Of a stretch of DNA of 64,000 bases, positions 21,329 through 29,570 are shown piece after piece; the first letter of the stretch is position 1; every line of letters starts with the position of its first letter. The notes beneath the pieces were generated by a model. It saw nothing but the letters and a program-made list of their open reading frames with translations, was not told where the DNA came from and did not search any database. Position numbers and translations under genes: made by a program. This DNA comes from Akkermansiaceae bacterium (GTDB lineage Bacteria; Verrucomicrobiota; Verrucomicrobiia; Verrucomicrobiales; Akkermansiaceae), in NCBI GenBank assembly GCA_947462535.1, contig CANHPN010000001.1, forward strand, positions 124,001-188,000, in the 5' to 3' direction.

Positions 21329-23188
21329 ATGGCAGCCGATTACACCGAAGACGACATCAAATCACTCGATTGGCGCGAACACATCCGCATGCGCCCCGGC
21401 ATGTACATCGGCAAGCTCGGCGACGGCTCCTCGCCCGACGACGGCCTCTACATCCTGCTCAAGGAAGCGGTGGATAACTCCATCGACGAGCACATCATGG
21501 GCCACGGCAAGGAAGTCCGCGTGGACATCGACGAGCAGGGCCGGGTGGAGGTGCGCGACTTCGGACGGGGGATTCCGCTAGGGAAACTTTTTGACTGCGC
21601 CGCCCAGATCAACACCGGCGCGAAGTACGACAGCGAGGCGTTCAAGAAATCCGTCGGCCTCAACGGCGTCGGCATCAAGGCGGTCAACGCGCTCTCCGAC
21701 TTTTTCGAAATCCAGTCGTGGCGGGACAGCCAGACGAAGGCGCTGGAGTTCTCCAAGGGCCAGCTCACCGTGGACATGAAAAACCCGCGCCGCGACGAGG
21801 CTCCTAACGGCACGCGTCTCGCCTTCGAGCTCGACCGCACGATTTTCCCCGCCAAGGCGAAATACAAGGAGCAGTTCGTCGAGAAGATGTGCCGCTACTA
21901 TTCCTACCTGAACCCGGCGCTCACCATCAATTTCAACGGCAAGAAGTTCCGATCGAAGGACGGCCTGCTGGACCTGCTGCGCGAGGAAATGGAAAACGAG
22001 GCGCTCTATCCGCCGATTCATCTCGTCGGCAAGGACATCGAAATTGCCTTCACCCACACGCCGGAAAGCGGCGAGGAATACTATACTTTCGTCAACGGCC
22101 AGAACACCTCGCAAGGCGGCACCCACCTCGCCGCGTTCCGCGAGGCGCTGGTCCAGGTGATCCGTGGATTCTATAAGAAACAATACGAGCCGTCCGACAT
22201 CCGCGCCGGCATCGAGGCTGCGGTTTGCGTGCGGATCATCGAGCCGGTGTTCGAGTCGCAGACCAAGACCAAGCTCGGCTCCGCCACCATCGAGCCGGGC
22301 GGCGAGTCGCTGCGCACGTTCATCGGAAATTTCCTCAAGACCAACCTCGACAACTACCTCCACAAGCACCCGCAGGTCGCCGAGGCGATCCACAAGCGCA
22401 TCCTCTCCGCCGAGCGCGAGCGCAAGGATTTGAAAGGCATCCAGAAGTTAGCCCGCGAGCGCTCCAAGCAGGCGAAGGTCCATAACAAAAAACTCCGCGA
22501 CTGCCGCGTCCGCTACGACAGCAAGCACAAGCGCCGCGAGGAATCCACGCTCTTCATCACCGAGGGCGACTCCGCCTCCGGCTCCATCACCAAGAGCCGC
22601 GACGTGGAAACGCAGGCGGTCTTCTCGCTCCGTGGCAAGCCGCTCAACACCTACAGCCTGCCGCGCAAGATCGTTTATGAAAACGAGGAGTTCGCCCTGC
22701 TCCAGGCCGCGCTCAACATCGAGGACGGCATCGAATACCTCCGCTATAATAAAGTCGTCATCGCCACCGACGCCGACGTGGACGGCATGCACATCCGTTT
22801 GTTACTGCTCACTTTCTTCCTCCAGTTCTTCCCGGAAATGATCCGCGACGGGCATCTTTACATCCTCCAAACTCCGCTGTTCCGCGTCCGCAACAAGAAG
22901 GAAACCATCTATTGTTACGACGACGACGAGCGCCAGAAAGCCCTGGCCAAGCTCGGCAAAGCCGCCGAGATCACCCGCTTTAAGGGGCTGGGAGAAATCT
23001 CGCCCGACGAGTTCAGCTTCATGATCGGCCCGGACATGCGCCTCGACCACGTCGAGTATGAGGAGGGCAAAGGCGTGAAGGAACTGCTCGCCTTCTACAT
23101 GGGCAAGAACACCCCCGACCGCCAGGACTTCATCATCGAGAACCTGCGCGAAGACGTGGATAAGCAGGTCGAAGTGGCGGTGGTTTGA
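21329..23188 (+). CDS. parE: DNA topoisomerase IV subunit B (GyrB/ParE type)
   Basis: ATPase subunit of a type IIA topoisomerase. The 619-aa protein has the GHKL ATP-binding motifs ([36 protein letters not shown]), the transducer domain ([10 protein letters not shown]) and the Toprim domain ([24 protein letters not shown]), with the C-terminal [11 protein letters not shown] favour ParE over GyrB from the length and the [11 protein letters not shown] form, but a GyrB-like paralogue is possible; its ParC/GyrA partner is not in the window. Its TGA is immediately followed by the trpB stop on the other strand. Confidence 0.87.
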   Translation: MAADYTEDDIKSLDWREHIRMRPGMYIGKLGDGSSPDDGLYILLKEAVDNSIDEHIMGHGKEVRVDIDEQGRVEVRDFGRGIPLGKLFDCAAQINTGAKYDSEAFKKSVGLNGVGIKAVNALSDFFEIQSWRDSQTKALEFSKGQLTVDMKNPRRDEAPNGTRLAFELDRTIFPAKAKYKEQFVEKMCRYYSYLNPALTINFNGKKFRSKDGLLDLLREEMENEALYPPIHLVGKDIEIAFTHTPESGEEYYTFVNGQNTSQGGTHLAAFREALVQVIRGFYKKQYEPSDIRAGIEAAVCVRIIEPVFESQTKTKLGSATIEPGGESLRTFIGNFLKTNLDNYLHKHPQVAEAIHKRILSAERERKDLKGIQKLARERSKQAKVHNKKLRDCRVRYDSKHKRREESTLFITEGDSASGSITKSRDVETQAVFSLRGKPLNTYSLPRKIVYENEEFALLQAALNIEDGIEYLRYNKVVIATDADVDGMHIRLLLLTFFLQFFPEMIRDGHLYILQTPLFRVRNKKETIYCYDDDERQKALAKLGKAAEITRFKGLGEISPDEFSFMIGPDMRLDHVEYEEGKGVKELLAFYMGKNTPDRQDFIIENLREDVDKQVEVAVV

Positions 23189-24397
23189 TCAGTCCAGCAG
23201 ATACTTCGACGCCTGCTCCACGTCCTTGTCGCCTCTGCCGGAGAGGTTGGCGATGAGGATGCAGTCCTTGGGCAGGCTGCCGGCAATTTTCGAGATGTAG
23301 GCCATGGCGTGGGCGCTTTCGAGAGCGGGGATGATGCCTTCGCAATGCGCGAGCTCCTTGAAGGCGGCGAGCGCTTCGTTGTCGGTGGCGTAGGTGTATT
23401 CGACGCGGCCGATGTCCTGCAGATAGGCGTGCTCGGGGCCGACGGCGGCGTAGTCAAGACCGGCGGAAACGGAGTGGGTGAGCTCGATCTGGCCGTCGTT
23501 GTTGGCGAGCAGCCAGGTTTTGGTGCCCTGGAGCACGCCGAGTTTTCCGCCTTGGAAGCGGGCGGCGTGGCGCTCGGGGATGATGCCGTCGCCTCCGGCT
23601 TCGACGCCGACCATGCGGACGTTTTCGTCTTCGAGAAACGGATGGAACAGGCCGATGGCGTTCGATCCGCCGCCGACGCAGGCGACTAGCAGATCCGGCA
23701 GGCGGCCTTCTTTTTCGAGAATCTGCCTGCGCGCTTCCACGCCGATGACGCGGTGGAAGTCGCGGACGATCATCGGGAACGGATGCGAGCCCAGCGCGGA
23801 GCCGAGGATGTAGTGGGTGTGATCGACCGTGGCGACCCAGTCGCGCATGGCTTCGTTGACTGCTTCCTTGAGGGTCGCCTGGCCGGCGGTGACGGCGCGG
23901 ACTTCCGCTCCCATCAGGCGCATCCGGGCAACGTTGAGGGCCTGGCGCTCCATGTCCACTTTTCCCATGTAAACGACGCATTCCATGCCGAAGCGGGCGC
24001 AGACGGTGGCGGTGGCGACGCCGTGCTGGCCGGCTCCGGTTTCCGCAATGATGCGTTTTTTGCCGAGGCGTTTCGCCAGCAGGATCTGGCCGATGGCGTT
24101 GTTGATCTTGTGGGCTCCGGTGTGAAGCAGGTCCTCGCGCTTCAGATAGATCTTCGCGCCGCCGAGGACTTCGGTCCAGCGCTCGGCGAAATAGAGCGGA
24201 GTCGGGCGGCCGCAGTAGTTGTGGAGAAGGTCGCCGAGCTCGGCTTGGAACGCCGGGTCGGCCTTGGCGGCGGCGTAGGCGGTTGAGAGCTCCTGGAGCG
24301 GAGCCATCAGGGTTTCCGGAACGAACATCCCGCCGAATTGGCCGAAGTGGCCGGTGGCGTCGGGAAAGGCGGAAGTGGGAGAAGTTGCGGTGGCCAT
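23189..24397 (-). CDS. trpB: tryptophan synthase beta chain
   Basis: PLP enzyme that joins indole and serine to make tryptophan, normally as an alpha2-beta2 complex. The 402-aa protein has the PLP-lysine motif [12 protein letters not shown], the catalytic-glutamate segment [11 protein letters not shown] and the glycine-rich [10 protein letters not shown]. From the ATG at 24397 the N-terminus ([20 protein letters not shown]) fits; longer in-frame extensions do not. trpA is not adjacent, so the trp genes are dispersed here. It is convergent with parE with no bases between the two stop codons (the junction reads TGATCA). Confidence 0.96.
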   Translation of the reverse strand: MATATSPTSAFPDATGHFGQFGGMFVPETLMAPLQELSTAYAAAKADPAFQAELGDLLHNYCGRPTPLYFAERWTEVLGGAKIYLKREDLLHTGAHKINNAIGQILLAKRLGKKRIIAETGAGQHGVATATVCARFGMECVVYMGKVDMERQALNVARMRLMGAEVRAVTAGQATLKEAVNEAMRDWVATVDHTHYILGSALGSHPFPMIVRDFHRVIGVEARRQILEKEGRLPDLLVACVGGGSNAIGLFHPFLEDENVRMVGVEAGGDGIIPERHAARFQGGKLGVLQGTKTWLLANNDGQIELTHSVSAGLDYAAVGPEHAYLQDIGRVEYTYATDNEALAAFKELAHCEGIIPALESAHAMAYISKIAGSLPKDCILIANLSGRGDKDVEQASKYLLD

Positions 24398-24447
24398 GGA
24401 CGGCGGCAGTGTTTGGCGGGATGCTGCGTGATTCAAGGGGAGATTTC

Positions 24448-25173
24448 TCACGGCAGTTTCCAGGCGGCGCGGCGTTTCTGGTATTCCGCTTGCGGCAGGA
24501 GGACGTAGAGCGGGCGGCGGGCCGGGTCGATTTGGGAAATCAGCCACTGGAGTTTCGACTTTTCCATGGTGGTGCAGCCGGCGGTGGGGGAGGCTCCGTC
24601 GCGCCGCCAGATATGGAAGAAGATCGATGAGCCGGCGTGGGGCGTGACGTCCGGCGGGGCGTTGTGGGCGACGAAGAGTTTGAGCGAATGGACCGGGTCG
24701 GTTTGCTTCATCTGCTGCTTTTTCTCCCACTCGGTGGCGGGCTCGTGGTCGAGGACGACGTTCCTGTTATATTGGGGCGAGGCCGGGTCTTCCACCCAGA
24801 GATCGCGGGAGGTCACCTGGCGGTAGGGCAGGGCGGGGTGCTTGGCGATGGCGGGCGAGTAGCCCCAGGCTCCGCCGATCAAGAAGACTCCGGCGGGCGA
24901 GCGGTTGTCGCCTTCCTTTTTGGTGACAACTTCGGAGGGAACCGGATGGAGGCCTTTTCCCCAGACGAGACCGCTTTTCCCGAGGCGACCTTTCCACGGC
25001 TCGCTGACAGGTTTCCAGGTGCCGCCGGCTTTTTGATAGAGACGGAGGGTGACGTGGGAGCTGCCCCAGCCATCGGCGGTGCCGACGAGGCATTGGGCGG
25101 AATTCGCCGGGAGCTCGAAGGCGGCGGCGGGGAGGAATGTGATGAGGGCGAGGAGGAGGACTTTGAAATTCAT
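24448..25173 (-). CDS. exported L,D-transpeptidase-like (YkuD) protein
   Basis: Predicted periplasmic enzyme of the YkuD fold, which cross-links or modifies peptidoglycan through a catalytic cysteine. The 241-aa protein begins [20 protein letters not shown], a signal peptide. The active-site arrangement is His187 (IFFHIWRR) and Cys200 in AGCTTM, which matches the His-x(12-17)-Gly-Cys pattern although the usual HGChN is degenerate. This variant is seen in the subgroup of YkuD proteins with [10 protein letters not shown] upstream. It is 51 bases downstream of the trpB start on the same strand and is preceded by the DUF3108 gene, so the two may be one unit. Confidence 0.83.
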   Translation of the reverse strand: MNFKVLLLALITFLPAAAFELPANSAQCLVGTADGWGSSHVTLRLYQKAGGTWKPVSEPWKGRLGKSGLVWGKGLHPVPSEVVTKKEGDNRSPAGVFLIGGAWGYSPAIAKHPALPYRQVTSRDLWVEDPASPQYNRNVVLDHEPATEWEKKQQMKQTDPVHSLKLFVAHNAPPDVTPHAGSSIFFHIWRRDGASPTAGCTTMEKSKLQWLISQIDPARRPLYVLLPQAEYQKRRAAWKLP

Positions 25174-25194
25174 GGCATGATGGGAAAATGATGA

Positions 25195-25229
25195 GGGAGC
25201 AGAATGCTCCCGGCACGGTCTGGAGCTGG
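25195..25229. repeat. pair of adjacent hairpins, REP-like, between DUF3108 and L,D-transpeptidase genes
   Basis: Two perfect hairpins with 3-base loops stand side by side: GGGAGCA-gaa-TGCTCCC at 25195-25211 and CTGGAGCT-gga-AGCTCCAG at 25211-25229. The layout (two stems, tiny loops, intergenic) resembles paired REP units, but the sequence differs from the REP-like family at 32.9, 55.5 and 58.9 kb. No second copy was seen in this window. Confidence 0.55.
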
Positions 25230-25254
25230 AAGCTCCAGCCACCTGGGCCTTGGG

Positions 25255-26100
25255 TCAAGGCTTGGTGTGGGCGGCGAGCGTGGCGCGGACGTCGCCGATG
25301 AAGGCGGTGGCGCGGAGCTCGACGGGGATGCGGTCGGCGTCGTCGCTGAGCCAGAGGGTGGCGTCCTTTTTGAGCTTCTTGTAAGGCAGGAGTGCGAGGG
25401 TTTTGCGGTCGATTTTATGCATGCCCAGGGTGAGGCGGATGGCGTTGCGGCCGGCGTGGATCTCGCGGCCGTGGACTTTCACGCGGAGCAGATAGGGATT
25501 GTCGAACGGATGGATGACCAAGGTGATGTGATCCCCGGCATCGAGCCTCTGGCTGCGGACGTGCAGCATGGCCGAGAAAATATCGAAGACCGGAGTGAAG
25601 CGGAAAACGCGGTCGGTCTGCCTGGTGATTCCGGTCTTGGAAATTCTAGTGATTTCCTGGCTTTCCACCTTGGCGGGGAAATACCGGACGGTGGTGGTTG
25701 CCGTTTCCTTCTTGTCGGTCTCCACCGAATGAAAATGGCGCGGGCGCAGGCTGGCGGGGTCGAGCTCGGACCAGAAGTTGCTATGATAGGGAAAAAGCAA
25801 GGCGGCGGCTCCGTGGCTGGATGAGGTGGAGCGGATGACGTAGGCTCCGGGTTTTTTGCCGGCGGGCGGAGCGAATTCCATCCGGATCGAGCCGGCGTTG
25901 ATCATGCCGTTCCAGCTCACCTGGAGGTCGAGCACGGTGGGCGCGAGCTTGGGAAACGCGCCGGGCGCGGGCGATGTGAGTTCGGCTTGCCAAGCGGGTG
26001 CGGCTTTGGCGGAAAAAACCAGGAGCAGCGAAAGGAGGATCAGGCGGCGGCAAGCGGACATGCAGTCTGAAACGATCATCCGCAGGAAATTATTCATCAC
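25255..26100 (-). CDS. exported DUF3108 family protein
   Basis: DUF3108 proteins are periplasmic beta-rich proteins of unknown role. The 281-aa protein has a signal peptide (RRLILLSLLLVFSAKAAPAW) and the family's YFPAKVESQEITR, RVFRFTPVFDIFSAMLHVRS and LWLSDDADRIPVEL segments. Two starts are plausible: 26100 (as given) or 26061 (MSACRRLILL), which places the signal peptide at the very N-terminus and is perhaps better. It precedes the L,D-transpeptidase gene by 81 bases, so both may act in the envelope. A hexanucleotide repeat lies directly upstream. Confidence 0.8.
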   Translation of the reverse strand: MMNNFLRMIVSDCMSACRRLILLSLLLVFSAKAAPAWQAELTSPAPGAFPKLAPTVLDLQVSWNGMINAGSIRMEFAPPAGKKPGAYVIRSTSSSHGAAALLFPYHSNFWSELDPASLRPRHFHSVETDKKETATTTVRYFPAKVESQEITRISKTGITRQTDRVFRFTPVFDIFSAMLHVRSQRLDAGDHITLVIHPFDNPYLLRVKVHGREIHAGRNAIRLTLGMHKIDRKTLALLPYKKLKKDATLWLSDDADRIPVELRATAFIGDVRATLAAHTKP

Positions 26101-26110
26101 GTCGCGATTG

Positions 26111-26158
26111 CGAACCCGAACCCGAAACCGAACCCGAAACCGAAACCGAAACCGAAGT
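26111..26158. repeat. imperfect hexanucleotide tandem repeat upstream of the DUF3108 gene
   Basis: Seven uninterrupted 6-base units of the form CGAACC or CGAAAC (order: CC, CC, AC, CC, AC, AC, AC), then a degenerate eighth (CGAAGT). It sits 10-60 bases upstream of the first DUF3108 start codon, in the promoter/leader zone. Six is a multiple of three, so a change in copy number would alter spacing, not frame. Confidence 0.85.
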
Positions 26159-26237
26159 TACAAGGTATTCTATCCGCCTCCTTGCATAAATCCTCCTCCG
26201 CCCCCCAAACCCGGAACCAAGAGGTTTCCACCGCCAA

Positions 26238-26336
26238 GATTGAAATCCGGTAGAGTGCGTCCGCCCACTTTTCAGACCTTCGACAACTCTTCTTCTCCAC
26301 TTTCCGACGCCGCCCGCGCAGCGGAACCGAAACACC
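26238..26336 (+). repeat. direct repeat, upstream copy, flanking the toxin-antitoxin pair
   Basis: About 99 bases that match 26950-27064 nearly throughout (the downstream copy has one extra C and a 15-base duplication). The copy begins with the last codons and stop of a DUF5615-type gene (encoding K-I-E-I-R-stop, against L-I-E-I-R-stop in the intact toxin), then a shared non-coding tail ending GCGGAACCGAAACACC. So this copy looks like the relic 3' end of an earlier toxin gene plus its trailer. The remainder of 26101-26413 holds the hexanucleotide repeat and nothing else recognisable. Confidence 0.8.
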
Positions 26337-26413
26337 TCTTTCTCTTCCCTTCGACCGCATCGCCGCGCAATGTCTCCTTTACCCCGCCCTGTCCATCGAC
26401 TAAACTCGCCCAC

Positions 26414-26632
26414 ATGATCGACCGCATCACCTTCAATCCCGCCCAGTGTGGAGGCCGTCCCTGCATTCGCGGCATGCGCATTCGCGTCAAGGACGTGCTT
26501 GACCTCCTCGCCGCCGGCCTGACGCCGGCTGAGATCATCGAGGATTATCCCTACCTCGAGCCACAGGACATTCAGGCCTGCCTCGACTACGCCGCCGCCC
26601 AGGCCGACCACCCGGTGCTTATTGCCCACTGA
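26414..26632 (+). CDS. DUF433 family antitoxin
   Basis: A 72-aa protein with the DUF433 pattern: ITFNPAQCGGRPCIRGMRI, then VKDVLDLLAAGLTPAEIIEDY and the closing YPYLEPQDIQACLDYAA. DUF433 proteins carry a helix-turn-helix and act as the antitoxin and autorepressor of a DUF5615 (PIN-like) toxin, the arrangement seen here. The toxin ATG is only 3 bases after this stop. The start at 26414 is fixed by the family N-terminus. Promoter is in the upstream direct repeat or just after it, not resolved. Confidence 0.9.
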   Translation: MIDRITFNPAQCGGRPCIRGMRIRVKDVLDLLAAGLTPAEIIEDYPYLEPQDIQACLDYAAAQADHPVLIAH

Positions 26633-26635
26633 ACC

Positions 26636-26965
26636 ATGCGGTTTCTCATCGACGCCCAATTGCCGCCCGCGCTCGCGCGTTTACTCTCCGGGCATGGCCA
26701 CACGGCCGAGCACGTCGCCGATATCGGTCTGCGCGATGCCGAGGATTCCCCCATCTGGGCCTATGCTCTCGCCCACCATGCCATCATCATCACCAAGGAC
26801 GAGGATTTCCCGCAACGCATGCGCCAAGCCAAATCCAGTCCTGTCATCGTCTGGCTACGCATCGGCAACACCAGCCGCCGCGCCCTGCTTCAATGGTTTG
26901 AACCGCTGCTCCCGCAACTGGAGACCCTCATCGCCCAGGGTGACCGCCTGATTGAAATCCGGTAG
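26636..26965 (+). CDS. DUF5615 family PIN-like toxin
   Basis: A 109-aa protein of the DUF5615 (Mut7-C/PIN-like) family, predicted ribonuclease toxin of a type II toxin-antitoxin system. It starts MRFLIDAQLPPALARLL with the first acidic residue Asp6, followed by DIGLRDAEDSPIWAYA and ITKDEDFPQR, which supply the other PIN-type acidic residues. It is coupled to the DUF433 gene (3-base gap). Its last 15 bases and downstream tail are duplicated upstream of the operon at 26238. Confidence 0.9.
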   Translation: MRFLIDAQLPPALARLLSGHGHTAEHVADIGLRDAEDSPIWAYALAHHAIIITKDEDFPQRMRQAKSSPVIVWLRIGNTSRRALLQWFEPLLPQLETLIAQGDRLIEIR

Positions 26966-27064
26966 AGTGCGTCCCGCCCACTTTTCAGACCCCCGACTTT
27001 CAGACCTTCGACAACTCTTCCTCTCCACTTTCCGACGCCGCCCGCGCAGCGGAACTGAAACACC
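26950..27064 (+). repeat. direct repeat, downstream copy, starting inside the toxin gene's 3' end
   Basis: Begins with GATTGAAATCCGGTAG, the last codons and stop of the toxin gene, and continues into a non-coding tail that matches 26251-26336. It differs from the upstream copy by one added C and a 15-base internal duplication (of the CTTTTCAGAC segment). Together with the upstream copy it brackets the operon. Confidence 0.8.
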
Positions 27065-27592
27065 AAAACCCCAGCCTCCGTTTCATCGTCCCAGCTCCGC
27101 GTCCCTCCGCGCCTCCGCGGTAAACTCTTCCTCTTCCCTTCGACGTTCAAAGTTAGAAGTTGGAAGTTCGAAGTTCCCCGCCTCCCGTCCCCCAAACATG
27201 GGACACCCGTTTTGTCACACCTCCCGCGCCTCACCGCCCCCGAAATCCCCGAAATCGCTCTATTATTTCACCAAATTTGACTGTTAATCGACCTCCCAAC
27301 CCACCCGCATCTCCTCCCGATGGCCGTCATTTTTATTCCACAAACCATTGAATTCAAACGTATTGAATTTCATCAAAATTCAAAATCCAAAATTCCGAAT
27401 CAACCTCCCCTCTAATTTTCCCCGCCCCCGCAATTTTTTCTTGCCCTGCCGCCCCTTCCGCTGTTCTCTGTTCACGAAACCTACGAATGCGAAGAGGAAA
27501 TCTGTCCGGCAATCCGCACTCACGTCCATCCTCCTCAAGTTCGCTCGACACCGCATACCAGAAACACCTAAAACCAAAAAACTAACACTGTC
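27065..27592. other. repeat-rich non-coding region upstream of the TIGR02597 gene
   Basis: Over 500 bases without a credible gene. It contains short-word repeats: a CCTCCGCG-rich patch near 27105-27120, an AGAAGTTGGAAGTTCGAAGTT-like patch near 27149-27172 (10-base units), and an AT-rich run of ATTCAAAAT / CCAAAATTC words near 27366-27400. The last part is pyrimidine-rich and leads to the TIGR02597 ATG. Small open frames here are translations of the repeats. The promoter of the TIGR02597 gene must lie in this region. Confidence 0.6.
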
Positions 27593-28681
27593 ATGAAAAC
27601 CACAATTTACTCACTCCTAGCCGCCGCTGCCTGCGGCATGGCCTTCGGCCAGACGGCTTATACGACCCCGGTGGGGTATGTGACGCAGACACTGCCTGCT
27701 AATTCCGATTCCATTTTATCCCTGCCTGTTCGCAAGTCCGCAGTAGCTGCTAGCGCGGTTTCCGGTGCTCCCGACACTACTACCATTCCTGGTTCCGCCA
27801 TTCTCACTATGAGTGGAACTCCGGGGTATACGGTGAATGCATTTCAAAACACCCACTATGCCAAATTCACTTCCGGAACGGACCTTGGTAAGTACTTCGT
27901 GATTACTGCCAACGCGGCGGACACTCTCACCGTCAACTTAAATGGTGCCATCCTAAATGCGGTCAGCACAGATACCTTAGAAGTGATCAAGTTCTGGACG
28001 CTCAATGAACTTTTCAGCCCGACTGCATCCACGACGGATCCGCTCACCACGGGGAATGCGATTGTGGCATCAACCAGCACGCTGGCCGCCGGACGTAGGA
28101 CTAGTCTTTTTGTTCCTGACTTGACATCGCCAGGAAGTAACTTGGCTCCATCGGCTACCTATTATGTCCACGGTGGTTTGTGGAAAAAGCAAGGTCAGGG
28201 CAATACCGACTTTGGTGCCACTCAATTATGGCCGGACATTTACTTCATCATTCGGCACCCATCAACAGTGACCGCGGCAACTACTTATACCGCTTCGGGT
28301 GAAGTTGAAACGAAACAATTCGATATAGCACTTCGCACCCAAGCTGCTATTGCGCAAGATAATTTCATCGGTCTACCAAGACCTGTGGATATCACCCTAA
28401 ACGCCTTGAATCTTGCAAACACCTCGGCTTTCCTCACGTCGACAAGCACCTTGGCTGCTGGTCGTAGAGATCAAATCTTCGTATATGATAATGCCGTGAT
28501 CTCGCAGAACAAATCGCCAGCAGCTACGTATTACTATCATGCTGGTCTTTGGAAGAAGCAGGGTCAGGGTAATACCGATTTTGGCACTGATGTCATAAAG
28601 GCTGGCGCAGGGGTAATTATCCGCAAATATCAGTCTGGAACCGGTGCGACTGCCAACTGGGATAACAATCCAACGTATTGA
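27593..28681 (+). CDS. TIGR02597 family exported protein
   Basis: Member of a family known almost only from Verrucomicrobiota, often in many copies and near PEP-CTERM proteins; function unknown, probably envelope or matrix. The 362-aa protein has a signal peptide (MKTTIYSLLAAAACGMAFGQ) and the opening TTPVGYVTQTL. It holds an internal duplication of about 90 residues: TSTLAAGRR ... ATYYVHGGLWKKQGQGNTDF recurs as TSTLAAGRR ... ATYYYHAGLWKKQGQGNTDF. Base composition is visibly lower in GC than in neighbouring housekeeping genes. The PEP-CTERM gene follows after 47 bases. Confidence 0.9.
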   Translation: MKTTIYSLLAAAACGMAFGQTAYTTPVGYVTQTLPANSDSILSLPVRKSAVAASAVSGAPDTTTIPGSAILTMSGTPGYTVNAFQNTHYAKFTSGTDLGKYFVITANAADTLTVNLNGAILNAVSTDTLEVIKFWTLNELFSPTASTTDPLTTGNAIVASTSTLAAGRRTSLFVPDLTSPGSNLAPSATYYVHGGLWKKQGQGNTDFGATQLWPDIYFIIRHPSTVTAATTYTASGEVETKQFDIALRTQAAIAQDNFIGLPRPVDITLNALNLANTSAFLTSTSTLAAGRRDQIFVYDNAVISQNKSPAATYYYHAGLWKKQGQGNTDFGTDVIKAGAGVIIRKYQSGTGATANWDNNPTY

Positions 28682-28728
28682 TCTCGCCTAATCCGATCAC
28701 CAAGTATCATAATTAAACTGTCTCACAT

Positions 28729-29400
28729 ATGAAAACAAAACTAGCACTACTAATATTGGTTACAGCAACTCTGCCAGCCGGAGCTACTGTTTTATTGAAC
28801 ACCCAGTTCGGAGCCGCATTTACCTCAGCCAACACCACCGTTGCTGATGGGACGCTGTGGGTCTTAATCGGCAATACTAATGCAGACGCCAGCATTGCCG
28901 GTACTGCGATCAACAGCACGCTTATAGCGGCTACTGCCAATACACTGTTTACGGCGGGTCAAAGCATCAACTTGGGCTCCGTCATTGGCGGTGATACGGT
29001 ATTCGCCATGGGCGGATTCAATGGTGCGGCGCCGGGTATTGACGCGAGTGCTTTGACCTTGACCTATGGTGTCAATGGGACGGCGGCCAATCAGGCCTTT
29101 GCGTTCTTCTGGTTCCCAGGTGCCACATTTGCAGGAGATCCAATTACCAGCGGGAGTTCGGCGAAAACCATTGGAAGCCAAGTGGGTGGACTCAATACTA
29201 CCAGCGCAGACGGAGTCTTCGATATTGGTATGACTCTCCCAGCCGATGGCTGGATCGGTTCATCTGGTGCTGCTAACGTCGATGGCGGCGGCACGCTTGC
29301 CGATTCGAGGTTTACCGCAGTGAATCTCATCCCAGAACCATCCGCCGCTCTTCTTGGAGCGATTGGTGCTCTCGGTCTCCTTCGCCGCCGCCGGAATTGA
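28729..29400 (+). CDS. PEP-CTERM sorting domain protein
   Basis: A 223-aa secreted protein with signal peptide MKTKLALLILVTATLPAGA and a C-terminal sorting tag: the PEP motif in IPEPSAALLGA, a hydrophobic helix (IGALGLL) and a basic end RRRRN. In the PEP-CTERM/exosortase system this tag directs cleavage and surface anchoring, often in exopolysaccharide matrix. No exosortase gene is in the window. The middle is Gly/Ala/Thr-rich beta-type sequence without a recognised domain. It is downstream of the TIGR02597 gene and ends before a strong terminator. Confidence 0.9.
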   Translation: MKTKLALLILVTATLPAGATVLLNTQFGAAFTSANTTVADGTLWVLIGNTNADASIAGTAINSTLIAATANTLFTAGQSINLGSVIGGDTVFAMGGFNGAAPGIDASALTLTYGVNGTAANQAFAFFWFPGATFAGDPITSGSSAKTIGSQVGGLNTTSADGVFDIGMTLPADGWIGSSGAANVDGGGTLADSRFTAVNLIPEPSAALLGAIGALGLLRRRRN

Positions 29401-29434
29401 TTTGGAACGGTCTTTAAGACACACTTGATTCATG

Positions 29435-29464
29435 AAGAGGCGGGCGCAAGCCCGCCTCTTTTTC
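29435..29464 (+). terminator. intrinsic terminator after the PEP-CTERM gene
   Basis: AAGAGGCGGGC and GCCCGCCTCTT form a perfect 11-base-pair stem around the tetraloop GCAA, followed by TTTTTC. It begins 34 bases after the stop codon. Confidence 0.95.
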
Positions 29465-29570
29465 GTGGTTGCGCGAGATACTCCAGCCATTTCAGCGCCT
29501 GAGTGATTCCACACCGCATGCTCAAAAAACATTGGCATTCGCCCGCAATTCGTGGAATGGAATCCACGTG

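Noticed and set aside
27348-27596. Open frame leading into the TIGR02597 gene
   Set aside because: The translated sequence comes from AT-rich repeat words and pyrimidine-rich leader. No similarity or start signal.
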